Assembly (NCBI RefSeq): GCF_020889785.1
Contig: NZ_JACMYK010000049.1
Coordinates: 1-47,324 of the forward strand
DNA: 47,324 nt
Reading direction: 5' to 3'
Source of the DNA: Bradyrhizobium acaciae
GTDB taxonomy: Bacteria; Pseudomonadota; Alphaproteobacteria; Rhizobiales; Xanthobacteraceae
Shown here: piece after piece, positions 34,001 through 42,214 of the stretch
Numbering within the stretch: the first letter of the stretch is position 1
Layout: each line of letters begins with the position of its first letter
Translations under genes and position numbers: made by a program
The notes under the pieces: model-generated
Databases searched by the model: none
Seen by the model: only the letters and a program-made list of their open reading frames with translations
What the model was told of the DNA's origin: nothing

Positions 34001-35092
34001 ATGGCCAAACCGCTCCACCTCGGCTTTCTCTATGCGCCGCAATCGGGGTCCCAGACGCACGACAAAAGCTTCGATCCCCTGAGCCCGCTCCACCTGACGG
34101 GTCTCGCGCGGGACCTGGAGGGTGCCGGCTTTGCTTTCCTCCTGATCGACGACAGCGTCGGCCGTGCGGAGCCAGCGCGCAGTGAAGCGTTCACGACGGC
34201 GTCCTTCCTCGCGACCAGGACGCGCCACATCGGTCTGATCGCTGCGGCCAACACAAGCCATGTCGAGCCCTACAATGTGACGCGGCTCGCCGCCTCGCTC
34301 GACCATGTCACGCATGGGCGCGCCGGCTGGCTGGTCTCGACCGGCGTGGTCGATCCCGCCGGCGCCAACTACGGGCAGACGGCTGTTGCGCCTGACGTCC
34401 ACTATGAGCGCGCCAGCGAAATCCTCGATATTGCGCGCCGGCTATGGGATAGCTGGGAGGACGGTGCCTTCATTCGCGACAAGCAAAGCGGCGTGTTCGT
34501 CGATGGCAGCAAAATCCATCCCATCGATCACGTCGGCGCTGCCTTCTCGGTCAAGGGGCCCCTGAACGTTGCCCGACCGCCGCAGGGCCAGGTCGTCGTT
34601 GCGCATCGCGTGGCGGACAAGCGATCGGCGGAGTTCGCGGGGCGACACGCCGATATCGCCATTCTGGCGGCAGAGACTGCAGGCGATATCGCGGCCTTGC
34701 GCGACAATGTACTTGCCGCCGCGAGGGGCGCCCGTCGCGACGAGCAGCATGTGCTGCTGTTTGCGGAGATCGTTTCCGTGATTGGGTCGGACCATGCGGC
34801 AGGCGCACCGAAAGCGCCCGTCGCCCACTACGTGTCCGGTACTCCGACGGAGATCGCTGACCAGATCGAGGCCCTGGCGAATGCCGTGACGCTGGATGGT
34901 CTGGTAGTGGCGCCTGGGGTCGTGCGCAGCAGCCCCGATGCCTTTTCCCGGGATGTCATTCCGGAGTTGGTGCGGCGGCAGCGGCTGCGATCAGGCGACC
35001 GATCGGCCACTTTGCGCGAAAGGCTCGGTCTGGCGCGGCCGGGGAATATCTTCGAACACAAGGCACCAGAGCCAGCCAGTACGGCAGCCTGA
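34001..35092 (+). CDS. LLM class flavin-dependent oxidoreductase (short NtaA/SnaA-like)
   Basis: A 363-residue TIM-barrel flavin monooxygenase of the bacterial luciferase superfamily. It shows NTSHVEPYNVTRLAASLDHVTHGRAGW, the SWEDGAFIRDKQSG block and the SVKGPLNVARPPQGQVVV signature of the NtaA/SnaA/DszA group. These enzymes use reduced FMN supplied by a separate reductase to oxidise C-N or C-S bonds. It is about 90 residues shorter than its neighbour and has an unusual motif (VAHRVADKRSAEFAGRH) where relatives have HAGxSxxG, suggesting a divergent active site. GGAG precedes the ATG at 34001; the frame also runs upstream through the ATPase. No flavin reductase is encoded nearby. Confidence 0.87.
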   Translation: MAKPLHLGFLYAPQSGSQTHDKSFDPLSPLHLTGLARDLEGAGFAFLLIDDSVGRAEPARSEAFTTASFLATRTRHIGLIAAANTSHVEPYNVTRLAASLDHVTHGRAGWLVSTGVVDPAGANYGQTAVAPDVHYERASEILDIARRLWDSWEDGAFIRDKQSGVFVDGSKIHPIDHVGAAFSVKGPLNVARPPQGQVVVAHRVADKRSAEFAGRHADIAILAAETAGDIAALRDNVLAAARGARRDEQHVLLFAEIVSVIGSDHAAGAPKAPVAHYVSGTPTEIADQIEALANAVTLDGLVVAPGVVRSSPDAFSRDVIPELVRRQRLRSGDRSATLRERLGLARPGNIFEHKAPEPASTAA

Positions 35093-35113
35093 ACCTCCTG
35101 CGAGCGTTTCATC

Positions 35114-36475
35114 ATGTCCAAGCGAGAACTCCATTTCGGCCTGATGTTCTGGGCGGGTGGCACACACCCGAGCGGCTGGCGCTATCCGTCCTCCCATGCA
35201 GGCGCCGCCTTCGACATCGCGTTCCTGCAGCGGGTCACCCAGCTTGTGGAAGCGGCCAAGTTCGACTTTCTCTTTCTTGGCGACCGGCTGGCGAGCGATC
35301 CAAGCCTGCAAACCACCAATCCCTCCCAGATGTCGCGCCTCGAGCCCTTCGTGTCCGGTGCGAGCCTGGCGGCAGCGACCAGCCATATCGGCATCGTCGT
35401 CACGGCCAATCCGACCTATTATGATCCCTATAATCTCGCGCGCATGTTCGCGTCGCTCGATCACCTGAGCCAAGGCCGCGCATCATGGAATCTGGTGACC
35501 GGCGCGGACGAGATTGCAGCGGGCAATTTCTCGCGCCAGTCCCATTGGGACACCGAGCGGCGCTATGATTGGGCGGATGAATTCGTCGCTGTGGTGCGGG
35601 GACTTTGGGATAGCGATGCGATTACGCCGCTGCACCACAAGGGGCGCTATTTCGACGTCGCCGGACCGCTGAACGTCAAGCGCCCGCCTCAGGGCCACCC
35701 GGTGATCTTGCACGCCGGCACCTCGGACCGTTCGCGCGAACTCGGCGCGCGCGATGCCGATGTCATCTTCGCCGGCCAGGCGACGATCGAGAGCGCCAAG
35801 GCTTACTATGCGGACGTCAAATCCAGGGCCCGCAAATACGGCAGGCGCGATGCCGACATCGCGATCCTGCCAGGGCTTACCCCCGTCGTCGCGGAAACGA
35901 CCGAGAAGGCGGTTGAGATATTCGACCATCTCAATTCCTTCATTGCGCTGGAGCCCGAGGGCGATGGCGGCGAGGCGAGCCGCTATGGTTCGCTGGGCAG
36001 AATGGGCAAGCGCCGCAATCTCACCGCGGTGTCGGCTGCGATCGGCGTCGACGTCTCCGGTCAGGACCGGGATGCTCCGGTCGATCCCGTGGTGCTGGCT
36101 GAGGCTAACGAAAACGGCCAGCGGCTGTTTGCCGATGTTAAGCGGCTCACCCGCCGCGACGTCAAAGGTCCCAACCGTCTGACCTATCGCGATCTCATCT
36201 TCGGACATATCAGCACCGGCGCCGTGGTGGTCGGCAACCCGAACGAGGTCGCCGATCACATCCAGCTCTGGTTCGATGAAAGGGCGGCCGACGGCTTCAA
36301 TATCTTCCCGCCTTACGTGCCGGAATCGGTCGAGGCCTTCACCAGCCTGGTGGTGCCCGAATTGCAGCGGCGCGGCCTCTACCGGACCGAATATTCCGGT
36401 CCAACCTTCCGCGATCATCTGGGCCTCGCCAAGCCGGCGGCGGTTCTCTCCGGCAGCCGCAGCCTTCGCGGCTAA
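35114..36475 (+). CDS. LLM class flavin-dependent monooxygenase (NtaA/SnaA/DszA family)
   Basis: A 453-residue family member of normal length. It opens LHFGLMFWAGGTHPSGWRYP and has NPTYYDPYNLARMFASLDHLSQGRASWNLVTG, then HHKGRYFDVAGPLNVKRPPQGHPVILHAGTSDRSRELGARDADVIF, the complete signature of nitrilotriacetate, dibenzothiophene sulfone and related monooxygenases. It needs FMNH2 from an unlinked reductase. It follows the first paralogue by 21 bases. Two related monooxygenases in tandem behind a sulfonate-type importer suggest either sequential oxidation steps or a two-subunit enzyme; both are inference. No terminator is obvious in the following gap. Confidence 0.92.
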   Translation: MSKRELHFGLMFWAGGTHPSGWRYPSSHAGAAFDIAFLQRVTQLVEAAKFDFLFLGDRLASDPSLQTTNPSQMSRLEPFVSGASLAAATSHIGIVVTANPTYYDPYNLARMFASLDHLSQGRASWNLVTGADEIAAGNFSRQSHWDTERRYDWADEFVAVVRGLWDSDAITPLHHKGRYFDVAGPLNVKRPPQGHPVILHAGTSDRSRELGARDADVIFAGQATIESAKAYYADVKSRARKYGRRDADIAILPGLTPVVAETTEKAVEIFDHLNSFIALEPEGDGGEASRYGSLGRMGKRRNLTAVSAAIGVDVSGQDRDAPVDPVVLAEANENGQRLFADVKRLTRRDVKGPNRLTYRDLIFGHISTGAVVVGNPNEVADHIQLWFDERAADGFNIFPPYVPESVEAFTSLVVPELQRRGLYRTEYSGPTFRDHLGLAKPAAVLSGSRSLRG

Positions 36476-36800
36476 GCTGTTCGCACCAGATCGCGTATAC
36501 GGCGCGGCCTCCCGCAGGTCGGTGAAACGGCCTTGCGGAGCCTGAGCGGGGCGCGGACGATCACGCGAATATCCCTCAACCGACCCGGTCCGGCCCGTCA
36601 CTGGAACCGGCTGATTCGGCAGTGGCACATGCCTGCGGCCTTCCTCCGTACTAATACGGACACGAAAGTGGCGGATTGGCAGGCCGGACTCGGCTAAGCA
36701 AAGGGGAAGCCACCCGATATTGCCCCGGCGCCGACGCCTTTTCTGACACTGTTTTCCTTTTCCATTTTCCGGTGCAACTGCTCGCGATGAGTTGGTCGGG
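36476..36800. other. 325-base gene-free gap with a palindrome
   Basis: No plausible gene is seen between the monooxygenase and the histidine kinase. The notable element is the inverted repeat TCCGTA-CTAA-TACGGA (36645-36660), about 140 bases before the kinase start, a likely regulator site. The last 60 bases before the kinase are T-rich (CACTGTTTTCCTTTTCCATTT), as expected for a promoter. No strong -35/-10 pair is evident. Confidence 0.5.
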
Positions 36801-39104
36801 ATGATTTTGTCGGGCCGTCTGGCGGTCGGAATCATGCTTCCGGTCGTCGTGCTGCTGCTTGCGCTGGGCTTCATCCATGGCGTCACCTGGCCGGGCATCC
36901 TGCTCGCGGGCGGCGTGGTTGCGGTGGTATTGATGAGTGCTGAGGGGATTGCGAGGTCAACGTCCGAGCCGCTCGCCCAGATGACACGGGCGGCGGAGAC
37001 GCTGTCTCGTGGCGAGCCGGCGCCGACCCGCCCTGACGGCAATCCCGATGCCGCGCGGCTCGCGGCGACGCTGGCCGAGTTGTCGGCACAATTGGGCAGC
37101 AGGCAAAGCCTACTGGAGAAGACCATCGAGAGCATCCGCGATCCGGTGGTGGTGGTCGACCAGCACGGGGTGGTCGTGATCGCCAACGCCGCGGCGCGGC
37201 GGCTGTACAGCGTCGAACCTGGGTTCGACACCCTGACTGGCTTTCGCACGTTCCAGAACTATTATCCCGACGGCACGACCGTGATGCCGATCTCGGACAC
37301 GCCGGTGGCGCGCGCGCTGCGCGGCGATGACATCGACGATTTCGAACTGATCGTAAGGCCTCTGTCGCCGGATCCGGAGGTTTGCCTCGTCGCCAACGCA
37401 AGGCCGCTGCGCGACGATGCCGGCAAGCTGCGCGGGGCGGTTGCCGTGCTGCACGACGTCACGGCGCAGCGGCGGGCGCATCAGGCGCTGGTCGACAGCG
37501 AGCGGATGGCGCAGGCCATCATCAGGACCGCGCTCGACGCCTTCGTCCAGACCGACCAGGACGGTATCGTGCTCGACTGGAGTCCGCAGGCCGAGGCGCT
37601 GACCGGCTGGACGCGATCCGAGACGATCGGCTGCCGGGTGGTCGAACTGGTGTTTCCGGAGGAACTCCGGGATGCGCACCGGCTGCGGATCGCCCGATTC
37701 CTGAACGAGACCGCCGGCGGCGGCATGGGGATGCGGTACGAGTCCGAATCCGTGCACCGCGACGGCCACCGGTTCTTCGTCGAGGTGTCGCTCAATGCGC
37801 TCAGGCGAGGCGGCGGTTACGTCATCAATGCCTTCGTGCGGGACATCACCCAGCGCCGGATCGCCGAGGAGCAGTTGATCCAGGCGCAGCGAACCGAATC
37901 CCTCGGGCGGTTGACCGGGGGCATCGCGCACGACTTCAACAACATGCTGACCGTGATCACCGGCACGGTCGAGATCCTGGCCGATGGGGTCAAGGATAAT
38001 CCGCAGCTTTCTGCCATCGCCAAGCTGATCAGCGATGCCGCCGATCGCGGCGCACAGCTGACGTCAAGCCTTTTGGCATTTGCGCGCAAGCAGCCGTTGC
38101 AACCCGCCGAAACCGACGTCAACGACCTGATCGGCGAGGTGGTGCGGCTGTTGTCGCAGACGCTGGGCTCGCAGACCGAGATCAGGACCGAGCTTGGCCG
38201 CGGCGCCTGGCTTGCCTTTGTCGACCGCAGCCAGCTCGGTGCGGCACTGGTCAATCTCGCCATCAATGCGCGCGATGCCATGCCTGAGGGCGGCACGCTG
38301 ACCTTTGCGACCCGCAACGTCCAGCTCGGCGTTCCCGATGCCGTGGCGCGCGGCGTCGAGCGCGCCGGCGACCATCTCGTGATCGAGGTGAGCGACACCG
38401 GCACCGGGATCTCGCCGTCGCATCTGGAGAAGATCTTCGATCCGTTCTTCTCCACCAAGGAGGTCGGGCAGGGCACCGGGCTCGGGCTCAGCATGGTGTT
38501 CGGCTTCGTCAAGCAGAGCGGCGGCGGGATCGAGGTCAAGAGCGAGCCGGGAAGTGGCGCGATCTTCAGGATCTACCTGCCCAAGGCCGACGGCACCGCG
38601 CAGCGGCCGGCGGAGGAGGACGATCAGCCGGTCAGGGGCGGCAACGAGACCGTCCTGTGCGTCGAGGACGATCCCACGATCCGTGCTTACGTCACCGAGC
38701 AGCTCGAAAGCCTCGGTTATCAGGTGCTGGTGGCGGCGAATGCGGACGCCGCGCTCGAGATCGTCAACCGCGGCACCGCGTTCGATCTGCTGTTCACCGA
38801 CATCGTGATGCCCGGCAGCATGAACGGCCGGCAATTGGCCGACACGCTGATGGCCGGGCGGCCGGCGCTGCGGGTGCTGTTCACCTCGGGCTACAGCGAC
38901 GGCGCGCTGCCGGCACAACAGGGGCGCAGCGGCCACGGCATCCCGCTCTTGACCAAGCCGTATCGGCGCAGCGAACTGGCGCGGATGCTGCGGCGCTGCC
39001 TCGATCTTCAAATCGACTTCCAAGGCGATCCAGTTCCGCAGCCATACTCTGTGCAGCCTGACCTCGAACGCTTCCTGCGCGAGAATCCGCCGGACAAGAC
39101 GTAG
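36801..39104 (+). CDS. Hybrid sensor histidine kinase with two PAS domains and a receiver
   Basis: A 767-residue protein. It has two N-terminal membrane helices (about 5-50) and a short HAMP-like linker, then PAS 1 (about 90-210) and PAS 2 (about 230-360). HisKA carries the phosphorylated histidine in GGIAHDFNNML, and HATPase_c has its N box NLAINARDAMPEGG, DTGTGIS, FDPFFSTK and GTGLGLSM. A C-terminal receiver has CVEDDP, the phospho-acceptor Asp in LLFTDIVMPG, and LTKPY. There is essentially no periplasmic sensor, so the PAS domains should sense a cytoplasmic or membrane signal. No separate output protein is adjacent. TTG at 36792 is an alternative start. Confidence 0.92.
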   Translation: MILSGRLAVGIMLPVVVLLLALGFIHGVTWPGILLAGGVVAVVLMSAEGIARSTSEPLAQMTRAAETLSRGEPAPTRPDGNPDAARLAATLAELSAQLGSRQSLLEKTIESIRDPVVVVDQHGVVVIANAAARRLYSVEPGFDTLTGFRTFQNYYPDGTTVMPISDTPVARALRGDDIDDFELIVRPLSPDPEVCLVANARPLRDDAGKLRGAVAVLHDVTAQRRAHQALVDSERMAQAIIRTALDAFVQTDQDGIVLDWSPQAEALTGWTRSETIGCRVVELVFPEELRDAHRLRIARFLNETAGGGMGMRYESESVHRDGHRFFVEVSLNALRRGGGYVINAFVRDITQRRIAEEQLIQAQRTESLGRLTGGIAHDFNNMLTVITGTVEILADGVKDNPQLSAIAKLISDAADRGAQLTSSLLAFARKQPLQPAETDVNDLIGEVVRLLSQTLGSQTEIRTELGRGAWLAFVDRSQLGAALVNLAINARDAMPEGGTLTFATRNVQLGVPDAVARGVERAGDHLVIEVSDTGTGISPSHLEKIFDPFFSTKEVGQGTGLGLSMVFGFVKQSGGGIEVKSEPGSGAIFRIYLPKADGTAQRPAEEDDQPVRGGNETVLCVEDDPTIRAYVTEQLESLGYQVLVAANADAALEIVNRGTAFDLLFTDIVMPGSMNGRQLADTLMAGRPALRVLFTSGYSDGALPAQQGRSGHGIPLLTKPYRRSELARMLRRCLDLQIDFQGDPVPQPYSVQPDLERFLRENPPDKT

Positions 39105-39312
39105 CGTTCGGCCCACACTGCGCGCTACGCTGAGCCGCGAATGTTAGGCGAAGAAGAGCGGCGCGGTGCAGGACCACGGCAAGATCGCCTTCGACAATTG
39201 GATGCGGGTGCTGCGCCAGAGGAAACCGCTGCACACTTTCCACCGATCGTGATCTATTGTCGGCACACAACAACGGCGCGGCCGGTCAACGGCCCGATTC
39301 GGGGAGCGTGGA

Positions 39313-40380
39313 ATGCAGGACCGCAAATGGTCGAGGCGCGACTGGCTCAAGGTGACGGCAGCGACCGCCGTCGGCATGGTATTCGCCGAACCCTCAAGGG
39401 CGGCGGCGCCGCCGGCTGAGGCCGTGACGCCGGAACTGATCGCTGCGGCGAAGAAGGAAGGCAGGATCTCGTTCTACAGTGCGCTGGAGCTGAACACGGC
39501 CGAGCGTCTGGCGCGCGATTTCGAGCAGAAATATCCAGGGATCAGCGTGCGCGTCGAACGCTCCGGCGCCGAGCGGATATTCCAGCGTATCGCACAGGAG
39601 CAGGGCAGCGGCATCCATGCCGTCGACGTCGCCAATTCGACCGATCCCGCGCATTATCTCGACTGGAAGAAGAACGACTGGCTCACGGCCTATATGCCGG
39701 AAGAGGTCGCCAAGCACTTTCCGGCCGACCAGATCGATCCCGACGGCACGTCCGCGACATCCTGCGCCTGGTTCGAGGTGATCGGCTACAACACCGAGCA
39801 GGTGAAGCGCGAGGAGGCGCCGAAGAGCTACGCCGATCTGCTCGATCCGAAATGGCGCGGCAAGATCGTCAAGGGCCATCCGAGCTACTCCGGCGCGATC
39901 ATGACCGCGACCTTCGTGCTGGCGCGCGATCTTGGCTGGCCGTATCTGGAAAAGCTTTCGCAGCAGCGGGTGATGCAGGTGCAGTCGGCAGCCGATCCGC
40001 CGAAGAAGATCCTGCTCGGCGAGCGTGCCGTCATGGCCGACGGCAATGATTACAACCTCGTGCTGGCCAAGGATCAGGGCAAGCCGGTCGAGGTCGTTTA
40101 CCCGGCCGAAGGCGCGCCGCTGATCATCGTGCCGAGCGGCATCTTCAAGAGCGCGCCGAACCCGAATGCGGCACGGCTGTTCCAGAGCTACTTCTTCAGC
40201 GCCGAGACCCAGCAGATGCTGGCCGACGAGTTCGCGCACCGCTCGTTCCACGCCAAGGTGAAGGAGAAAGCCGGGCACGTGCCGCTTGATAAATTGAAGA
40301 TGCTGAAGGCCGACCCGGCCCAGGTGCAGGCGCAGAGCGAGGAGATCAAGGCAAGGTACGCGAAGCTGTTTCGAGTGTGA
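39313..40380 (+). CDS. Extracellular solute-binding protein with Tat signal (AfuA/FbpA-like)
   Basis: A 355-residue binding protein with a twin-arginine signal peptide (SRRDWLKVTAATAVGMVFA, cleavage near SRAAA). It then has the class of fold used for ferric iron, thiamine, putrescine-like or organophosphonate uptake: EGRISFYSALELNTAERLARDFEQKYPGI, a central KSYADLLDPKWRGKIV segment, and a late PSGIFKSAPNPNAARLF block. No permease or ATPase is adjacent, so it is an orphan or works with a distant transporter. Tat export implies it folds, perhaps with a metal, before secretion. Whether the ligand is iron cannot be judged by sight. Confidence 0.85.
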   Translation: MQDRKWSRRDWLKVTAATAVGMVFAEPSRAAAPPAEAVTPELIAAAKKEGRISFYSALELNTAERLARDFEQKYPGISVRVERSGAERIFQRIAQEQGSGIHAVDVANSTDPAHYLDWKKNDWLTAYMPEEVAKHFPADQIDPDGTSATSCAWFEVIGYNTEQVKREEAPKSYADLLDPKWRGKIVKGHPSYSGAIMTATFVLARDLGWPYLEKLSQQRVMQVQSAADPPKKILLGERAVMADGNDYNLVLAKDQGKPVEVVYPAEGAPLIIVPSGIFKSAPNPNAARLFQSYFFSAETQQMLADEFAHRSFHAKVKEKAGHVPLDKLKMLKADPAQVQAQSEEIKARYAKLFRV

Positions 40381-40801
40381 CGGCAGGGCAAATCGCATAT
40401 GCGCTCGCTCCCCCACAAACTCGTCATGCCCGGCCTTGTGCCCGCTTTCGCCAAGCTTCGGCGGGGCTGACAGCAAAGCCCGGCGTAGCCGGCTGCCGGC
40501 CATCCACGTCTTCGTTTCCATGCAAAGAAAGACGTGGATGGCCGGGGATAGGCGAACGGAAGCGACGCCGTCCCCCGGACGGCTTTGCCCGGACAGGACG
40601 GTGTAGAAACCAGCGCCGCACTGTTCGCCGTAGCTGCGCGGACCAAAATATCGAAAACAACCCCATGCAAAGGCGCGGGGGCCGCCGCCATCCGACCGGC
40701 AGCTTGACACGTCGGGCAAATCAGGGATAAATTTCCAATATTCCGAAATCGTGCAGGTGCTCCAGGCCCGCGAGCCTGTTGCATATGGGTGCGATGGTCG
40801 G
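40381..40801. repeat. 421-base gap built from dispersed intergenic repeat sequence
   Basis: There is no credible gene between these convergent neighbours. A long hairpin has perfect 17-base arms CCGGCCATCCACGTCTT (40496-40512) and its complement (40529-40545). It is preceded by a related TCATGCCCGGCC segment at 40422. Further right, TTGACA (40704-40709), 17 bases, ATAAAT (40727-40732) forms a strong promoter-like pair pointing at no gene on this strand. Sequence of this kind is, from memory, frequent between Bradyrhizobium genes. I read the whole gap as composite repeat. Confidence 0.6.
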
Positions 40802-42031
40802 CTAACCGCCCACTTCTGCGCTGAGCATGGGCCCGAACAACTCCCATCTCTCGCCCTTCAATCGTCTGAGCTGCATCTGCTTGATCGGCGCGTAATCGAT
40901 CGGGCTGGTGTTCATCGTGATTCCGGGCAGCAGGTTGTTGGTGCGGAAGGCCTTTAGGTTCGCGGCCTGCTTCATCACGTTCGCGCGCGTGAGATCGTCG
41001 CCGCACTGCTTGAGCACCTGAACCAGCGTCTGCGCGGCGTTGTAGCCCGTCATCACCAGACTATCGGCCCGGTTGCCTTCGGGGAAGTATTTGGCGAGAT
41101 ATTCGTCGAACGCCTTCATGCCGGGGTCGTCCTTCCATTGCGGATCGAGCGGATCCATTTGGTAAGCCACCGAAATGATGCCTTGCGCGTTCTCGAATCC
41201 GGCCGGTTGGATCACGGCGCCGATCGAGGAGCCGACCGAATTGAGGATGTGTAACGGCTTCCAGCCGATCTCGGCCGCCTTCTTGATGGCCTGCGCGGCG
41301 AATTTCGGCGAGGCAATGTCGACGAACACATCGGCATTCAGCGACTTCATCTTGACGATGTGCGTGTCGATGGTCGGCTCGGCTATCTCGTAGGCATCCT
41401 CGGTCACGATCATCGATGCCGCCTTGTCGCCGAGGCCGTCCTTGAGGCCCTTGAGATAGTCCTTTCCATAATCGTCGTTCTGGTAGAGCACGGCGATCCT
41501 GCCGGCCGGCTTTTCCTTCAGGATGTGCTTGGCGTAGATTCGTCCCTCGCTCTGGTAGCTGGGTTGCCAGCCCATGGTCCACGGGAAGTTCTGCGGATCG
41601 TTCCATTTGGTCGCGCCGGTCTGGATGAACAGCTGCGGCACCTTCTTCGCGTTCATGTACTTCTGAATGGCGCTGTTTGAGGCCGTGCCGAGGGCGGCGA
41701 AGATCAGCAAGACCTCATCGCCTTCGACCAGCTTGCGCGCCTGCTCGACCGCTTTCGGCGGACTATAGCTGTCGTCGTAGGAGATGAAATTGATCTTGCG
41801 CCCGTTGATCCCGCCCTCGGCGTTGATCTTGCGGAAGTAAGCCGCCTGGGACCGGCCGTTGGTGCCAAAGGCGGATCCCGGCCCGCTGTAGGGCATGATG
41901 TTGCCGACCTTGATTTCAGTATCGGTTGCGCCGGTGTCGTATTTCTTCTGGGCAAATGCGCCGCCAGCAAAGGTGGCGAGAATAATGATGGCGGTCGAAA
42001 GCGCCGCCATTCGTCGAGCGACGAAGGACAT
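40802..42031 (-). CDS. Branched-chain amino-acid-type ABC transporter substrate-binding protein (LivJ family)
   Basis: A 409-residue periplasmic protein with a signal peptide (AALSTAIIILATFAGGAFAQ). It then has the LivJ/Peripla_BP_6 fold: EIKVGNIMPYSGPGSAFGTNGRSQAAYFRKINAEGGINGRKI, the SYSPPKAVEQARKLVEGDEVLLI segment and IFAALGTASNSAIQKYMN. Related proteins in these organisms bind many ligands, including aromatic acids and amides, not only amino acids. Frame extends upstream to 42145, but GGGAGAAACGAG before the ATG at 42031 fixes the start. No permease is adjacent. The AraC-type regulator upstream on the same strand may be functionally unrelated. Confidence 0.88.
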   Translation of the reverse strand: MSFVARRMAALSTAIIILATFAGGAFAQKKYDTGATDTEIKVGNIMPYSGPGSAFGTNGRSQAAYFRKINAEGGINGRKINFISYDDSYSPPKAVEQARKLVEGDEVLLIFAALGTASNSAIQKYMNAKKVPQLFIQTGATKWNDPQNFPWTMGWQPSYQSEGRIYAKHILKEKPAGRIAVLYQNDDYGKDYLKGLKDGLGDKAASMIVTEDAYEIAEPTIDTHIVKMKSLNADVFVDIASPKFAAQAIKKAAEIGWKPLHILNSVGSSIGAVIQPAGFENAQGIISVAYQMDPLDPQWKDDPGMKAFDEYLAKYFPEGNRADSLVMTGYNAAQTLVQVLKQCGDDLTRANVMKQAANLKAFRTNNLLPGITMNTSPIDYAPIKQMQLRRLKGERWELFGPMLSAEVGG

Positions 42032-42214
42032 CTCGTTTCTCCCAAAATGCAAAAATGAAGGTGTCTGTTTTTGTCGAGGCCGCTTTCGGGTCCTTGGTGC
42101 GAGTGAACACCCGGCCCCGGGCATTGTCGATCCCGAACGCCGCACTTTGCGTGCCGCTTCGCATCGCGCGGTTTGTCAGTCTTGCTGACCGTAGTCTTCC
42201 GGGAACCGCTGCGG

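Noticed and set aside
33794..35092. Fusion of a 69-residue extension to the first monooxygenase
   Set aside because: The extension is the out-of-frame 3' end of the ATPase gene; GGAG before 34001 marks the true start.
36628..36643. Sigma-54-like TGGCACATGCCTGCGG upstream of the histidine kinase
   Set aside because: The GG to GC spacing is one base short of the strict -24/-12 requirement.
39105..39312. Small gene between the kinase and the Tat-exported binding protein
   Set aside because: The only frame there runs into the binding-protein gene out of frame and has no recognisable product.
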